Source of the DNA: an uncultured Selenomonas sp.
GTDB lineage: Bacteria > Bacillota > Negativicutes > Selenomonadales > Selenomonadaceae
Assembly: GCA_900552565.1 (NCBI GenBank)
Contig: USAK01000035.1
Coordinates: 1-17,656 of the forward strand
Length of the DNA stretch: 17,656 nt
Reading direction: 5' to 3'
Shown: positions 1 to 6,872 of the stretch, in pieces
How positions within the stretch are numbered: the stretch's first letter is position 1
How the letters are laid out: each line of letters starts with the position of its first letter
Notes under the pieces: model-generated
Told to the model about the DNA's origin: nothing
The model's input: the letters and a program-made list of their open reading frames with translations, nothing else
The model's database searches: none
Made by a program: the position numbers and the translations under genes

Positions 1-144
1 CTAATGTAACGCATAAAGTACCGTGGGTCGCACGGGAATCTACGCCTGTGGAGAGCGTGTAAGCCGCCACAACTCTTCAGAGTCAGTGGTGCTGTTCTCG
101 TTGAAGCAGGAAGCCCCTGCCTCTATAGGCGGGGGTACGTTCAC
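1..144 (+). mobile_element. Right end of an IS200/IS605-family (TnpB-encoding) element
   Basis: The stretch carries the typical right-end signature of IS605/IS1341-type elements. The run GAAGCAGGAAGCCCC leads into a hairpin (CCCCTGCC at 113-122 region, loop TCTATA, GGCGGGGG) and ends in GTTCAC at 139-144. The rest of the element, including the body of tnpB, lies to the left of the window. The last base of the element is placed at 144 because the next bases, TGAAAAAAGG, read as the start of the neighbouring porin gene lacking the A of its ATG. No target duplication is expected for this single-strand transposition family. The family assignment comes from recalled conserved end sequences, not from a search. 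Confidence 0.65.
3..62 (+). CDS. tnpB: Possible C-terminal tail of TnpB (partial, 5' end outside window)
   Basis: Frame 3 is open from the left edge to a TAA at 60-62 and reads ...VPWVARESTPVESV. The ARE-TPVE pattern resembles the C-terminal end of many TnpB proteins, the RNA-guided nucleases of IS200/IS605 elements. Nothing of the catalytic RuvC domain is visible, so activity cannot be judged. A second frame (23-241) reads SLKQEAPASIGGGTFT, which also recalls some TnpB tails. The end may therefore have shifted frame, or that reading may simply be translation of the conserved right-end RNA. Confidence 0.35.
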   Translation, partial: NVTHKVPWVARESTPVESV

Positions 145-160
145 TGAAAAAAGGTTCGAT
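20..160 (+). ncRNA. Putative omega-RNA (reRNA) scaffold plus guide of the TnpB element
   Basis: TnpB elements make a guide RNA from the 3' end of tnpB and the right end of the transposon, with the guide reading into the flanking DNA. The stable right-end hairpin around 113-134 and the conserved GTTCAC end at 144 fit such a scaffold. The guide would then begin at 145 (TGAAAAAAGGTTCGAT), which is the start region of the SLH porin gene. The 5' boundary is arbitrary. This is inference from family knowledge. Confidence 0.4.
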
Positions 161-870
161 CTTAGCGATGACAGCCATAACAATGACAGCTGCGCTGATG
201 TGTGGGGAATGCTCCGCAGCTTCTGTCAATCTGTTTGCTGATGTGCCGAAAGACCATTGGTCCTACGATGCAATCGAGACGCTGGCGCAGGATGGCGTGG
301 TAGATGGTTATGGGGATAACACCTACCGCGGGGATAAAGCCATCACGCGCTACGAGATGGCCCGGATGGCCGCCAAGGCCATGGCAAGAACGGATGTTTC
401 GGCTGCGGACCGCAGCGTCATTGATAAGCTCGCCGCGGAGTTCTCGGCAGAGCTCGGGAACCTTGGTGTCCGCGTGGCAACCCTTGAGCGCAATGCCGAC
501 AGAGTCAAATGGAACGGCGTCATGGAGTACACGTATACGAGCACGCATCACGATACGCAGGACCCGTCCCATAAGACGAAGCATAATGATGACGACCTGT
601 TGTTCCGCTTGGAACCGAATGCTGACCTTGGCAGCCATTGGTCGGCTCATGCCCGTCTCGATGCACAGACGAAGCTGCAGAAGGATTCGGGCGTGCGCGG
701 CTGCGAAAAAGTCGAGTTCAAGCGCGTCTGGGCCGAGGGACGTTTCCCGGATTGGACGGTCAAAGTCGGCAAGATTCGTCCTGCTGATTGGCAGGTATTT
801 CAAGGGCAAGGATATCGTCGCTGACAGGGATGCTGAAAAGCTGTTCGGCCGCGTGGATTTCTTCTTCTAA
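145..870 (+). pseudogene. SLH-domain OmpM-type porin, disrupted start and internal deletion
   Basis: From 145 the reading KKGSILAMTAITMTAALMCGECSAAS is a signal peptide, followed by one SLH domain (LFADVPKDHWSYDAIETL...ITRYEMARMAAKAM). In Negativicutes this domain ties the outer membrane to the peptidoglycan. A short coiled region (LAAEFSAELGNLGVRVATLE) and the first barrel strands follow. The frame then runs into a stop at 822-824, while the typical OmpM C-terminus (FKGKDIVADRDAEKLFGRVDFFF) is encoded in a different frame, ending at 870. The pieces total about 240 residues against roughly 400-450 for the family, so most of the barrel is missing. The first base of the ATG seems to have been replaced by the transposon end, giving CTG at 144-146. 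An internal ATG at 168 could only make a protein with a shortened signal peptide. Confidence 0.8.
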
Positions 871-956
871 GATAAGAAAGAATCAGGCGGAATCGCTGTA
901 AAGGGCACTGATGCACGGAGAAGCATCGAAAATCCATGACGCAAAGGGGGATTATG

Positions 957-1535
957 ATGAAAAAAATCATAGGAGCAGTCTTAGCAGTGCTGCTCGTGCT
1001 GGCAGGGGTCTGTTACGATTATATCGGTGAGCATCAAAAGAATAATGCCGCGGGAACGGCGGAAGCACAGCAGACTCAGCAGGAAAATGAAGACCTGACA
1101 AAGTCACCGCTTGATGGCAAAGCCGCGCCGAAACTCGCGCTCAAGGCATTGGACGGTAGGGACGTGACGATAGACGGGACAAAAGACAACACGATTTATG
1201 TGCTGAACTTCTGGGCCACGTGGTGTCCTCCCTGCCGTGCCGAACTGCCGGAAATCCAGAAATTTGCTTCAGCGAAACACGAGCATGTGAATTTCTATGC
1301 CATCAATATGCAGGAGAGCCCTGAAAAGATTCAGAGCTTCCTGAAGGAAAATGGCTATGAGCTGCCGGTGCTGCTGGATCCCGAGGACAAGGCGGCTTCG
1401 GATTATCTGGTGAAGTACATCCCAACCACGCTGATCATCGATGCGAAGGGCATCGTGCGCTATCAGCAGGTCGGCAGTACGACCCAGGAAAAGCTGGAGT
1501 CGGAAATTGAGAAACTGAAGGCAGAGGAAAAATAA
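957..1535 (+). CDS. TlpA/ResA-like membrane-anchored thioredoxin
   Basis: This is a 192-residue thiol-disulfide oxidoreductase that would face outside the cytoplasmic membrane and reduce or shuffle disulfides, for example in cytochrome c maturation. An N-terminal hydrophobic segment (about residues 3-20) acts as anchor or signal. A low-complexity linker rich in Q and E follows, and then an AhpC/TlpA-type thioredoxin fold with the active site WATWCPPC (Cys90 and Cys93) and the cis-proline loop YIPTT (Pro156). The start at 957 is preferred because AAAGGGGG ends at 950, six bases upstream; 954 is an in-frame alternative and 936 is unlikely. The ccdA gene begins four bases after its stop, so the two probably form an operon in which CcdA supplies electrons. 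Confidence 0.9.
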   Translation: MKKIIGAVLAVLLVLAGVCYDYIGEHQKNNAAGTAEAQQTQQENEDLTKSPLDGKAAPKLALKALDGRDVTIDGTKDNTIYVLNFWATWCPPCRAELPEIQKFASAKHEHVNFYAINMQESPEKIQSFLKENGYELPVLLDPEDKAASDYLVKYIPTTLIIDAKGIVRYQQVGSTTQEKLESEIEKLKAEEK

Positions 1536-1539
1536 ACCG

Positions 1540-2238
1540 ATGCAGGAGGTATCTTTCTTTATGGCCGTGCTGGCGGGGTTCATTTCTTTCGCTTCGCCCT
1601 GCGTTGTGCCGATGCTGCCGGTATTTTCGATGCTGCTTGTCCAGTCCGATGGGGAAGCGGCAGGACATCGCTATATGATGGTCACGTCTTTTCTGGCGGG
1701 CTTTACGCTGATGTTTGTGCTGATGGGAGCGACAGCTTCCTGGCTTGGACAGTTCCTGCTGCTGCATGGTGAGGCCATGCGGCGCATCGGGGCTGTACTG
1801 ATGATTATCATGGGAGCTTTTATGGCGGGGATCCTTCATTCTTCTATCCTCTCACGCGAATGCCGCCCGCTGCTCTCGCCTAAGCTCAGGGGGCTCGGTC
1901 TCTTCGGCACATTCTTACTCGGTGCTGCGTTTACACTGGGCTGGACGCCCTGCACGGGCCCTGTTCTTGCCGTCATCCTCTTTTACGCCGGACAGACGGC
2001 GAAGGTATGGCAGGGGGCATGGCTGCTTTTTGCCTATGCCCTTGGCTTTGCTGTGCCGTTCTTCCTTTTGACGGCCGTCTGGCAGAACTGCCTCGTGCGC
2101 CTGCGCGTGGTCTATGCCTGGCTGCCAAAGCTTCAGGCCGTATCGGGCTATGTGCTGATTCTCTTTGGCCTGCTCGTCTGGTTCAATGAAATCAATCGGC
2201 TGGTTGGCTGGCTTTGGCAGTTCTTCCCAGGTATGTGA
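1540..2238 (+). CDS. ccdA: CcdA/DsbD-family transmembrane electron transfer protein
   Basis: CcdA moves reducing equivalents from cytoplasmic thioredoxin across the membrane to extracytoplasmic thioredoxin-like proteins. The 232-residue protein has about six hydrophobic segments and the two family cysteines. These are Cys21 in FASPCVVPMLP (first segment) and Cys138 in LGWTPCTGP (fourth segment), with the flanking prolines conserved. The start at 1540 gives the short N-terminus usual in the family; 1561 is a possible alternative because AGGAGG lies inside the first codons. The gene directly follows the TlpA-like thioredoxin, its likely partner, and is followed by a strong terminator. The assignment is secure at family level; whether the pair serves cytochrome c assembly or another thiol target is not shown. 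Confidence 0.9.
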   Translation: MQEVSFFMAVLAGFISFASPCVVPMLPVFSMLLVQSDGEAAGHRYMMVTSFLAGFTLMFVLMGATASWLGQFLLLHGEAMRRIGAVLMIIMGAFMAGILHSSILSRECRPLLSPKLRGLGLFGTFLLGAAFTLGWTPCTGPVLAVILFYAGQTAKVWQGAWLLFAYALGFAVPFFLLTAVWQNCLVRLRVVYAWLPKLQAVSGYVLILFGLLVWFNEINRLVGWLWQFFPGM

Positions 2239-2272
2239 TGCTAAATTTTCCATTCGTTAAGCAAAAGTCTCT

Positions 2273-2320
2273 AAAATCTCAATGAAGCGGTGGCTCTTCC
2301 TCTGCTTCATTGAGATTTTT
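2273..2320 (+). terminator. Rho-independent terminator after ccdA
   Basis: A perfect 16-bp inverted repeat, AAAATCTCAATGAAGC (2273-2288) and its complement (2304-2319), surrounds a 15-base loop and runs into a T-rich tract (TTTTTGTTTGTGTTTT). It lies 34 bases after the ccdA stop. Confidence 0.85.
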
Positions 2321-2341
2321 GTTTGTGTTTTATTTGCGGGG

Positions 2342-2374
2342 ATAAAAAAAGACCGGAAGCATTTTGCTTCCGGT
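2342..2374 (-). terminator. Rho-independent terminator of the deoD remnant
   Basis: The arms ACCGGAAGC (2352-2360) and GCTTCCGGT (2366-2374) enclose a five-base loop. Read on the minus strand the hairpin is followed by a run of seven T. It sits just downstream of the truncated deoD reading frame, so the original transcription unit's terminator survived the gene damage. Confidence 0.85.
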
Positions 2375-2387
2375 TCTATGGGGAAAA

Positions 2388-2744
2388 TCAGGACTCAACG
2401 GCGAGAATGCCGTAGTCGCGAAGTTTCGTTTTATCAATTTCATCGTTGTAGAAACGGTCGTTGCTCATGACATTGCCGACGCGAATGAGTGTCTTGGCGC
2501 CGTATTCCGTGATGAGCTCTTTCGTGTAGATGGAGATGGATGGAATGCCCATGCCCGTGCTCTGGACGGAAATGCGTTTGCCCTTGTAAAGGCCGGTGTA
2601 GCCGAGGACGTTGCGGATATTGCTGTAGCATCTTGCGTCGGTCAGAAAGGTCTCGGCGATGTGTTTGGCGCACAGCGGGTCTCCCGACAGCAGGACGCGC
2701 TCAGCAATTTCTCCTCGTTCGGCGGCAATATGTGGTGTACTCAT
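2388..2744 (-). pseudogene. deoD: deoD purine nucleoside phosphorylase, internally deleted and truncated
   Basis: The product reads like hexameric DeoD from its first residue ([24 protein letters not shown]...[36 protein letters not shown]). It then jumps directly to a segment matching the later part of DeoD ([12 protein letters not shown]...[10 protein letters not shown]) and stops. The total is 118 residues against about 235. By comparison with the E. coli protein as I recall it, about 72 residues are missing in frame between two RVG motifs. The C-terminal third, with the catalytic Asp204 region, is also lost. The phosphate-binding Arg24 position (GDPLRAK) is Cys here (GDPLCAK). The enzyme would normally cleave purine nucleosides with phosphate in the cytosol; this copy should be inactive. 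Confidence 0.85.
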
Positions 2745-2842
2745 TGGTGTACGCTCCTTTCTTTTTCTATGTCTTTATTCTATACTGAAAGAAAGGCGCA
2801 AAACAGGACGCGTGGCACTTTTGAGAATTATTTCGTAAGGAA

Positions 2843-3365
2843 GTGATTTGTTTGGAATTGCTGGAAGCACTGAACAACATGCCGGAGGATATCGCACGCT
2901 CCGTGCATAAGAAGAAAGTCTCGAAGGGAAACGTCCTCATGCAGAAGGGGGACCCGGTCAAATTCATCTACGTTTTGCTCAGCGGCAAGGTGCAGATCCG
3001 TAAGGATTATCTCGATGGACGCCATTACATCTTTGCGACGCGATACGGAGTTTTTCTTCACGGTGGCGCGCATCTTTGCCGATGCCGTCGGCGCGACGAT
3101 GACGCAGCTCGGCAATATCAAGTACATTCCGGCGCAGGAGCGCCTGTCCTCGTATCTTCTGGCCGAGACGCAGGATATGGGCCGCGAGATGGTCATCAAG
3201 ACGACGCGCTGCCAGATTGCCGATGAAATCGGCATGAGCATCCGCACACTGCAGCGCTGCATCGACAGTTTTGTGGAACAGGGCTATATCGGCCTGTTCC
3301 ATGGCAAGATATGCCTGACTGCGGCACAGCGGCAGAGACTGCTGACAGAAATGGCAGAAGCATAG
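2843..3365 (+). pseudogene. Crp/Fnr-family regulator, internal deletion with frame change
   Basis: From 2843 (GTG; TTG at 2852 is an alternative behind TAAGGAAG) the reading matches the N-terminal half of a cyclic-nucleotide-binding-type sensor domain (ILM-QKGDPVKFIYVLLSGKVQIRKDYLDGRHYIFATRY). A second frame, open from 3015, supplies the dimerisation helix and winged helix (RRDTEFFFTVARIF...ERLSSYLLAET...TTRCQIADEIGMSIRTLQRCIDSFVEQGYI...) to the stop at 3363-3365. The middle of the sensor domain is absent, an estimated 45-70 residues, and the two halves are out of frame, so no intact regulator is made. The junction lies around 3029-3042. The HTH half might still be translated alone from 3015, though no good ribosome site is visible. 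Confidence 0.8.
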
Positions 3366-3379
3366 AAAGGGGCAGGAAT

Positions 3380-3856
3380 ATGGCAGAGGAAATTGAACGC
3401 AAATTTCTCGTAAAAGAAGGCTGGCAGCCGCAAAATAAGGGCACGCGCATCGCGCAGGGCTACCTCTCGTCGGCGCCGGAACGCACCGTGCGCGTGCGCA
3501 TTCGCGGCAGCAAAGGCTATCTGACGGTCAAGGGGAAGAACACGGGGATCCGCCGCGCTGAATTTGAATACGAGATTCCCCTCGCCGATGCTGAGGCGAT
3601 GCTGGCACTCTGCGAGACGCCGCCTGTGGAAAAAACGCGCTATCTTGAGGATTACGCAGGCTTTACCTGGGAAATTGACATCTTTGCTGGGGCCAATGCA
3701 GGCCTCAGGGTCGCGGAAATCGAGCTGCCGGCAGAGGATACGGCCTTTAAAAAGCCAGACTGGGCCGGTGTGGAAGTGTCGGGCGATGCCCGCTACTATA
3801 ACTCGAGTCTGAGTCTCCATCCTTATCAACAGTGGGCTGCGGATAAGAAAAAATAA
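3380..3856 (+). CDS. CYTH-domain protein (inorganic triphosphatase-like)
   Basis: The 158-residue protein has the CYTH signature ExExK at its N-terminus (EEIERKFLV, Glu4-Glu6-Lys8). It also has the alternating charged strands of the triphosphate tunnel fold (RTVRVRIRGSKGYLTVKGKN, EFEYEIPLADAEAML, KTRYLEDYAGFTWEIDIFAG, LRVAEIELPAED). Members hydrolyse inorganic triphosphate or related substrates with a divalent metal; some are adenylate cyclases or thiamine triphosphatases, so the substrate is open. The length is normal for bacterial single-domain CYTH proteins. The start at 3380 follows GGGGCAGGAAT and fits the family N-terminus; the longer frame from 3311 overlaps the regulator remnant and is not needed. 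No terminator follows before the DnaA-box region. Confidence 0.85.
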   Translation: MAEEIERKFLVKEGWQPQNKGTRIAQGYLSSAPERTVRVRIRGSKGYLTVKGKNTGIRRAEFEYEIPLADAEAMLALCETPPVEKTRYLEDYAGFTWEIDIFAGANAGLRVAEIELPAEDTAFKKPDWAGVEVSGDARYYNSSLSLHPYQQWAADKKK

Positions 3857-4118
3857 ACATAGGGATATCCACAGGCAGAGGTGGGAAAAGTCACAGGCTA
3901 AAACCCAAGATATGGGAATAGTGGACAACTTCATGCGTATATATGGGGTTATCCACGGACTTATCCACATTATCCACAGATTTTTGGTGAATCTGGAGAA
4001 ATATTTAACCACAATACGCACAAGGGGCTGTATATATTATAGTAGGAAAGTGAAAAGAAAGGAGTGTCCCAAGGGAGATATCCACAGTTGTGGATTTCTT
4101 TGTGGATAAAAAATTTAC
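3857..4118. other. DnaA-box cluster: candidate replication origin or DnaA-titration site
   Basis: This non-coding stretch contains perfect DnaA boxes TTATCCACA at 3961-3969 and 3970-3978 (plus strand, directly abutting) and at 4101-4109 (minus strand). Single-mismatch copies lie at 3865-3873 (ATATCCACA), 3949-3957 (TTATCCACG), 4005-4013 (TTAACCACA) and 4078-4086 (ATATCCACA). Two-mismatch copies lie at 3920-3928 and 4089-4097 on the minus strand. Between the groups is an AT-rich patch (3979-4055) with TATATATTATAGTAGGAAAG, which resembles the TAG triplets of a DnaA-trio. Such density is typical of oriC. However, dnaA and dnaN, which usually flank it in Firmicutes, are not in the window, so a titration or regulatory locus is equally possible. 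Confidence 0.6.
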
Positions 4119-4811
4119 ATGATATTAACATCGGAAGAACTTCTGCTGCGTCTCGTCCTGTCCTGCATCCTCGGCGGCATCATCGGCTATGAGCGTCAGG
4201 CAAAGCGCAAATCCGCCGGCCTGCGCACGAATATGCTCGTCTGCCTCGGCTCGTGCCTCGTCATGATTATGTCGCAGAGCATCTATGCCGAAGTCGAGGG
4301 GCATACGAATGCGGACCCTGCAAGACTCGCGGCGCAGGTCGTCAGCGGCATCGGCTTTCTCGGCGCCGGTGCCATCATGAAAGAGGGGCTGACGGTCACA
4401 GGACTCACGACGGCGGCCTGCCTTTGGGTCGTCGCAGGCGTAGGCCTGGCCGTGGGCGGCGGCTTCTATCAGGGGGCGCTGCTGACGACAGCTCTCGTCT
4501 TCGTGACGCTCGGGACCCTGTCGCGCCTTGATGAATGGGTCGACCACGAGACGAATTTTTCTCTGTCGGTGCATACCATCGACAAGCCGGGACAGCTGCT
4601 GCTCATCAATAACTGCCTGGAGGAAATGAACCTTCATATCCGCAGCATCAAGGTCAAGGGCGAGGATATTGAGGAGAGCGAACGCGAGAAGGGCAGGAGG
4701 CACCTGCTCTATATCGACCTTGAGGTCTACAATCCCAAAGGCATCAAGGGCGTCATCGTGGCCGACGCTGTGCGCAGCCTCGAGGGGGTTCAGCGCGTCG
4801 ACTTGGCCTGA
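4119..4811 (+). CDS. MgtC/SapB family membrane protein
   Basis: The 230-residue protein starts with a helix (SEELLLRLVLSCILGGIIGYERQ) and carries the family motifs KSAGLRTNMLV (residues 31-41), NADPARLAAQVVSGIGFLGAGAI (Asp66 included) and TGLTTAACLWVVAGVGLAVGGG. These form four to five membrane segments and are followed by an ACT-like cytoplasmic C-terminal domain from about residue 145. MgtC relatives are linked to magnesium limitation and membrane potential, and some inhibit the F-type ATPase; the exact role here is unknown. No clear ribosome site precedes the ATG: the DnaA box at 4101-4109 occupies that place. The start is chosen on family similarity. Confidence 0.85.
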   Translation: MILTSEELLLRLVLSCILGGIIGYERQAKRKSAGLRTNMLVCLGSCLVMIMSQSIYAEVEGHTNADPARLAAQVVSGIGFLGAGAIMKEGLTVTGLTTAACLWVVAGVGLAVGGGFYQGALLTTALVFVTLGTLSRLDEWVDHETNFSLSVHTIDKPGQLLLINNCLEEMNLHIRSIKVKGEDIEESEREKGRRHLLYIDLEVYNPKGIKGVIVADAVRSLEGVQRVDLA

Positions 4812-4826
4812 AATAAAAAGAAAAAA

Positions 4827-4883
4827 GCAGATAAAAAGAACGTCCCTGCAAGTACCGGACTTGCGGGGACGTTTTTTATCTGC
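4827..4883. terminator. Bidirectional terminator between mgtC-like gene and fruA
   Basis: The arms GCAGATAAAAAGAACGTCCC continuing TGCAAG (4827-4852) and CTTGCGGGGACGTT continuing TTTTATCTGC (4860-4883) form a long stem with a seven-base loop and one T-G pair. A-rich and T-rich flanks on either side make it serve both convergent genes. Confidence 0.85.
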
Positions 4884-4905
4884 AATGTGATGTTAGGCGG
4901 TCAGC

Positions 4906-6822
4906 TTATGCCTCTTCGCCGTTTTTGAGCGGCTTTTTGAGAATCGAGAGGATAATGCAGCCGACGACAGCACCGACGAGAATCGATACGAGGTACATCA
5001 GCGGGTTGCCGATGGTCGGTACGACGAAGATGCCGCCGTGCGGTGCGCGCAGCGTGCAGTCAAAGGCCATCGTCAGGGCACCCGTGACGGCCGAGCCGAT
5101 GACGCAGGACGGGATGACGCGCAGCGGGTCAGCTGCGGCAAACGGGATAGCACCCTCGGTGATGAAGGAAAGGCCCATGACGTAGTTCGTGACACCAGCC
5201 TTGCGCTCGCTTTCTGTGAAGCGGTTCTTGAAGAACGTCGTGCAGAGAGCGATGGCGAGAGGCGGGACCATGCCGCCGGCCATGACGGCAGCCATGACGT
5301 GGAATTCACCGGAAGCCAGCAGGCCCGTGCCCGTGACATACGCAGCTTTGTTGATTGGGCCGCCCATGTCGACAGCCATCATGCCGGCGACAATCATGCC
5401 CATGAAGATGCGGGCGGACGGGTCCATGTTCTTCAGGGTCTCGACCATCCAGCTGTTGATAGCGGAAACTGGCGGAGCGATGATGAACAGGCTGATGAAG
5501 CCCATGATGAGGATGCCGAAGAACGGATAGATGAGCATCGGCTTGATGCCTTCGAGCGACTCTGGCAGACCCTTCGAGATTTTCTTGAGGAAGTTGACGA
5601 TGTAGCCGCCGAGGAAACCAGCGATCAGGGCACCGAGGAAGCCGGAGCCTGTCGTGCCGGCGAGAGCACCGCCGACAAAACCTACGGCAAGGCCCGGACG
5701 GTCGGCAATCGACATGGAGATGAAACCAGCGAGGACCGGCAGCATGAAGCCGAACGACGCACCGCCGATATCCTTGAAGAATTTAGCGAGCGGCGTGTTG
5801 GAACCGAAGTTCTTCGGGTCGATGGAGTAATCATCGAACAGGAAGGCGAGGGCGATGAGGATACCGCCGCCGACGACGAACGGCAGCATGTGGGAAACGC
5901 CGTTCATCAAATGTTTGTAAATCTGGCGGCCGAGGCTCTCGCCCTGCACGTCAGCAGCGCTCTCTTCCGTGTCGGAGCCCGAAGCGTGGTAGACAGGAGC
6001 TTCGCCTGCAAGGGCGCGGTCGATGAGCTCATCGGCCTTGTTGATGCCGTCGGCAACTTTCGTGATGACGACTTTCTTGCCGTTGAAACGGGCCATGGCG
6101 ACGTTCTTGTCAGCAGCGACGATGATGCCGTCGGCTGCGGCGATTTCATCATCTGTCAGGATGTTCTTGGCACCGCCGGAGCCGTTCGTCTCGACCTTGA
6201 TGGAAATGCCGCGTTTTTTCGCGTGCTGTTCAAGGCTTTCAGCGGCCATGAACGTATGGGCAATGCCCGTCGGGCAGGCCGTGACGGCGAGAATCTGGAT
6301 GTGGTCGCTCGCCGGAGCTTCCTCAGCAGCTTCTGCCGGAGCTTCAGCCTTTGGTGCTTCGAACTTGCCGTCTTCCTTGAGGTCGATGAGGTGCAGGAAT
6401 TCTTCTTTGGATTTTGCAGCAATCAGGGCTTCTTTGAAGTCCGGGTCCATAATCATCATGGCCAGCTGCTGCAGGATCTGGATGTGTGCGTCGTTGGCAG
6501 CATCCGGTGCGGCAATCATGAAGAACAGGCGGGACGGCTTGCCGTCCATGGACTCGAAGTCCATGCCCTCAGGCACCGTCATAGCAGCGAGGCCGGCTTC
6601 TTTGACGCCCGTGCTCTTGGCATGCGGCGTAGCGATGCCGTCGCCAAGGCCCGTCGTGCCCGAAGCTTCGCGCGCGAAGACGTCTTTTAAGTACTGGTCT
6701 TTGTCGGAAAGATTGCCAGACGCTGCCATGAGGTCAGCGAGCTGACGGATGGCTGACTCTTTGTCAGTCGGCTTTACGCCAAGAGCAATGCTTTCGCTCT
6801 TGAGCAAGTCAGTAATACGCAT
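4906..6822 (-). CDS. fruA: Fructose-specific PTS permease, fused IIA-IIB-IIC
   Basis: This membrane permease imports fructose and phosphorylates it to fructose 1-phosphate. The 638 residues run in the order IIA (about 1-150, phospho-His67 in DGIATPHAKS), an Ala/Glu-rich linker, IIB (about 174-275, phospho-Cys183 in AVTACPTGIAHT) and IIC (about 297-635, many membrane helices). The IIC part carries the fructose-family signatures MGGPINKAAY and FITEGAIPFAAADP. The length agrees with B. subtilis-type FruA. The start at 6822 is supported by AAGGAGAG about seven bases upstream on the minus strand. It is the last gene of fruR-fruK-fruA, 50 bases after fruK, and ends at the bidirectional terminator. 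Confidence 0.95.
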   Translation of the reverse strand: MRITDLLKSESIALGVKPTDKESAIRQLADLMAASGNLSDKDQYLKDVFAREASGTTGLGDGIATPHAKSTGVKEAGLAAMTVPEGMDFESMDGKPSRLFFMIAAPDAANDAHIQILQQLAMMIMDPDFKEALIAAKSKEEFLHLIDLKEDGKFEAPKAEAPAEAAEEAPASDHIQILAVTACPTGIAHTFMAAESLEQHAKKRGISIKVETNGSGGAKNILTDDEIAAADGIIVAADKNVAMARFNGKKVVITKVADGINKADELIDRALAGEAPVYHASGSDTEESAADVQGESLGRQIYKHLMNGVSHMLPFVVGGGILIALAFLFDDYSIDPKNFGSNTPLAKFFKDIGGASFGFMLPVLAGFISMSIADRPGLAVGFVGGALAGTTGSGFLGALIAGFLGGYIVNFLKKISKGLPESLEGIKPMLIYPFFGILIMGFISLFIIAPPVSAINSWMVETLKNMDPSARIFMGMIVAGMMAVDMGGPINKAAYVTGTGLLASGEFHVMAAVMAGGMVPPLAIALCTTFFKNRFTESERKAGVTNYVMGLSFITEGAIPFAAADPLRVIPSCVIGSAVTGALTMAFDCTLRAPHGGIFVVPTIGNPLMYLVSILVGAVVGCIILSILKKPLKNGEEA

Positions 6823-6872
6823 GTATTTCTCTCCTTATCATAAAAATGAAATCATGAATGGATAAATAACTA

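Noticed and set aside
3912..4109. 65-codon frame through the DnaA-box region
   Set aside because: It simply translates the repeated TTATCCACA boxes (VIHGLIHIIH...) and has no ribosome site.
5038..6690. 550-codon open frame on the plus strand opposite fruA
   Set aside because: Composition is that of an antisense shadow (runs of D, E, R, H, A), with no recognisable domain, and the minus strand encodes an unmistakable PTS IIABC.
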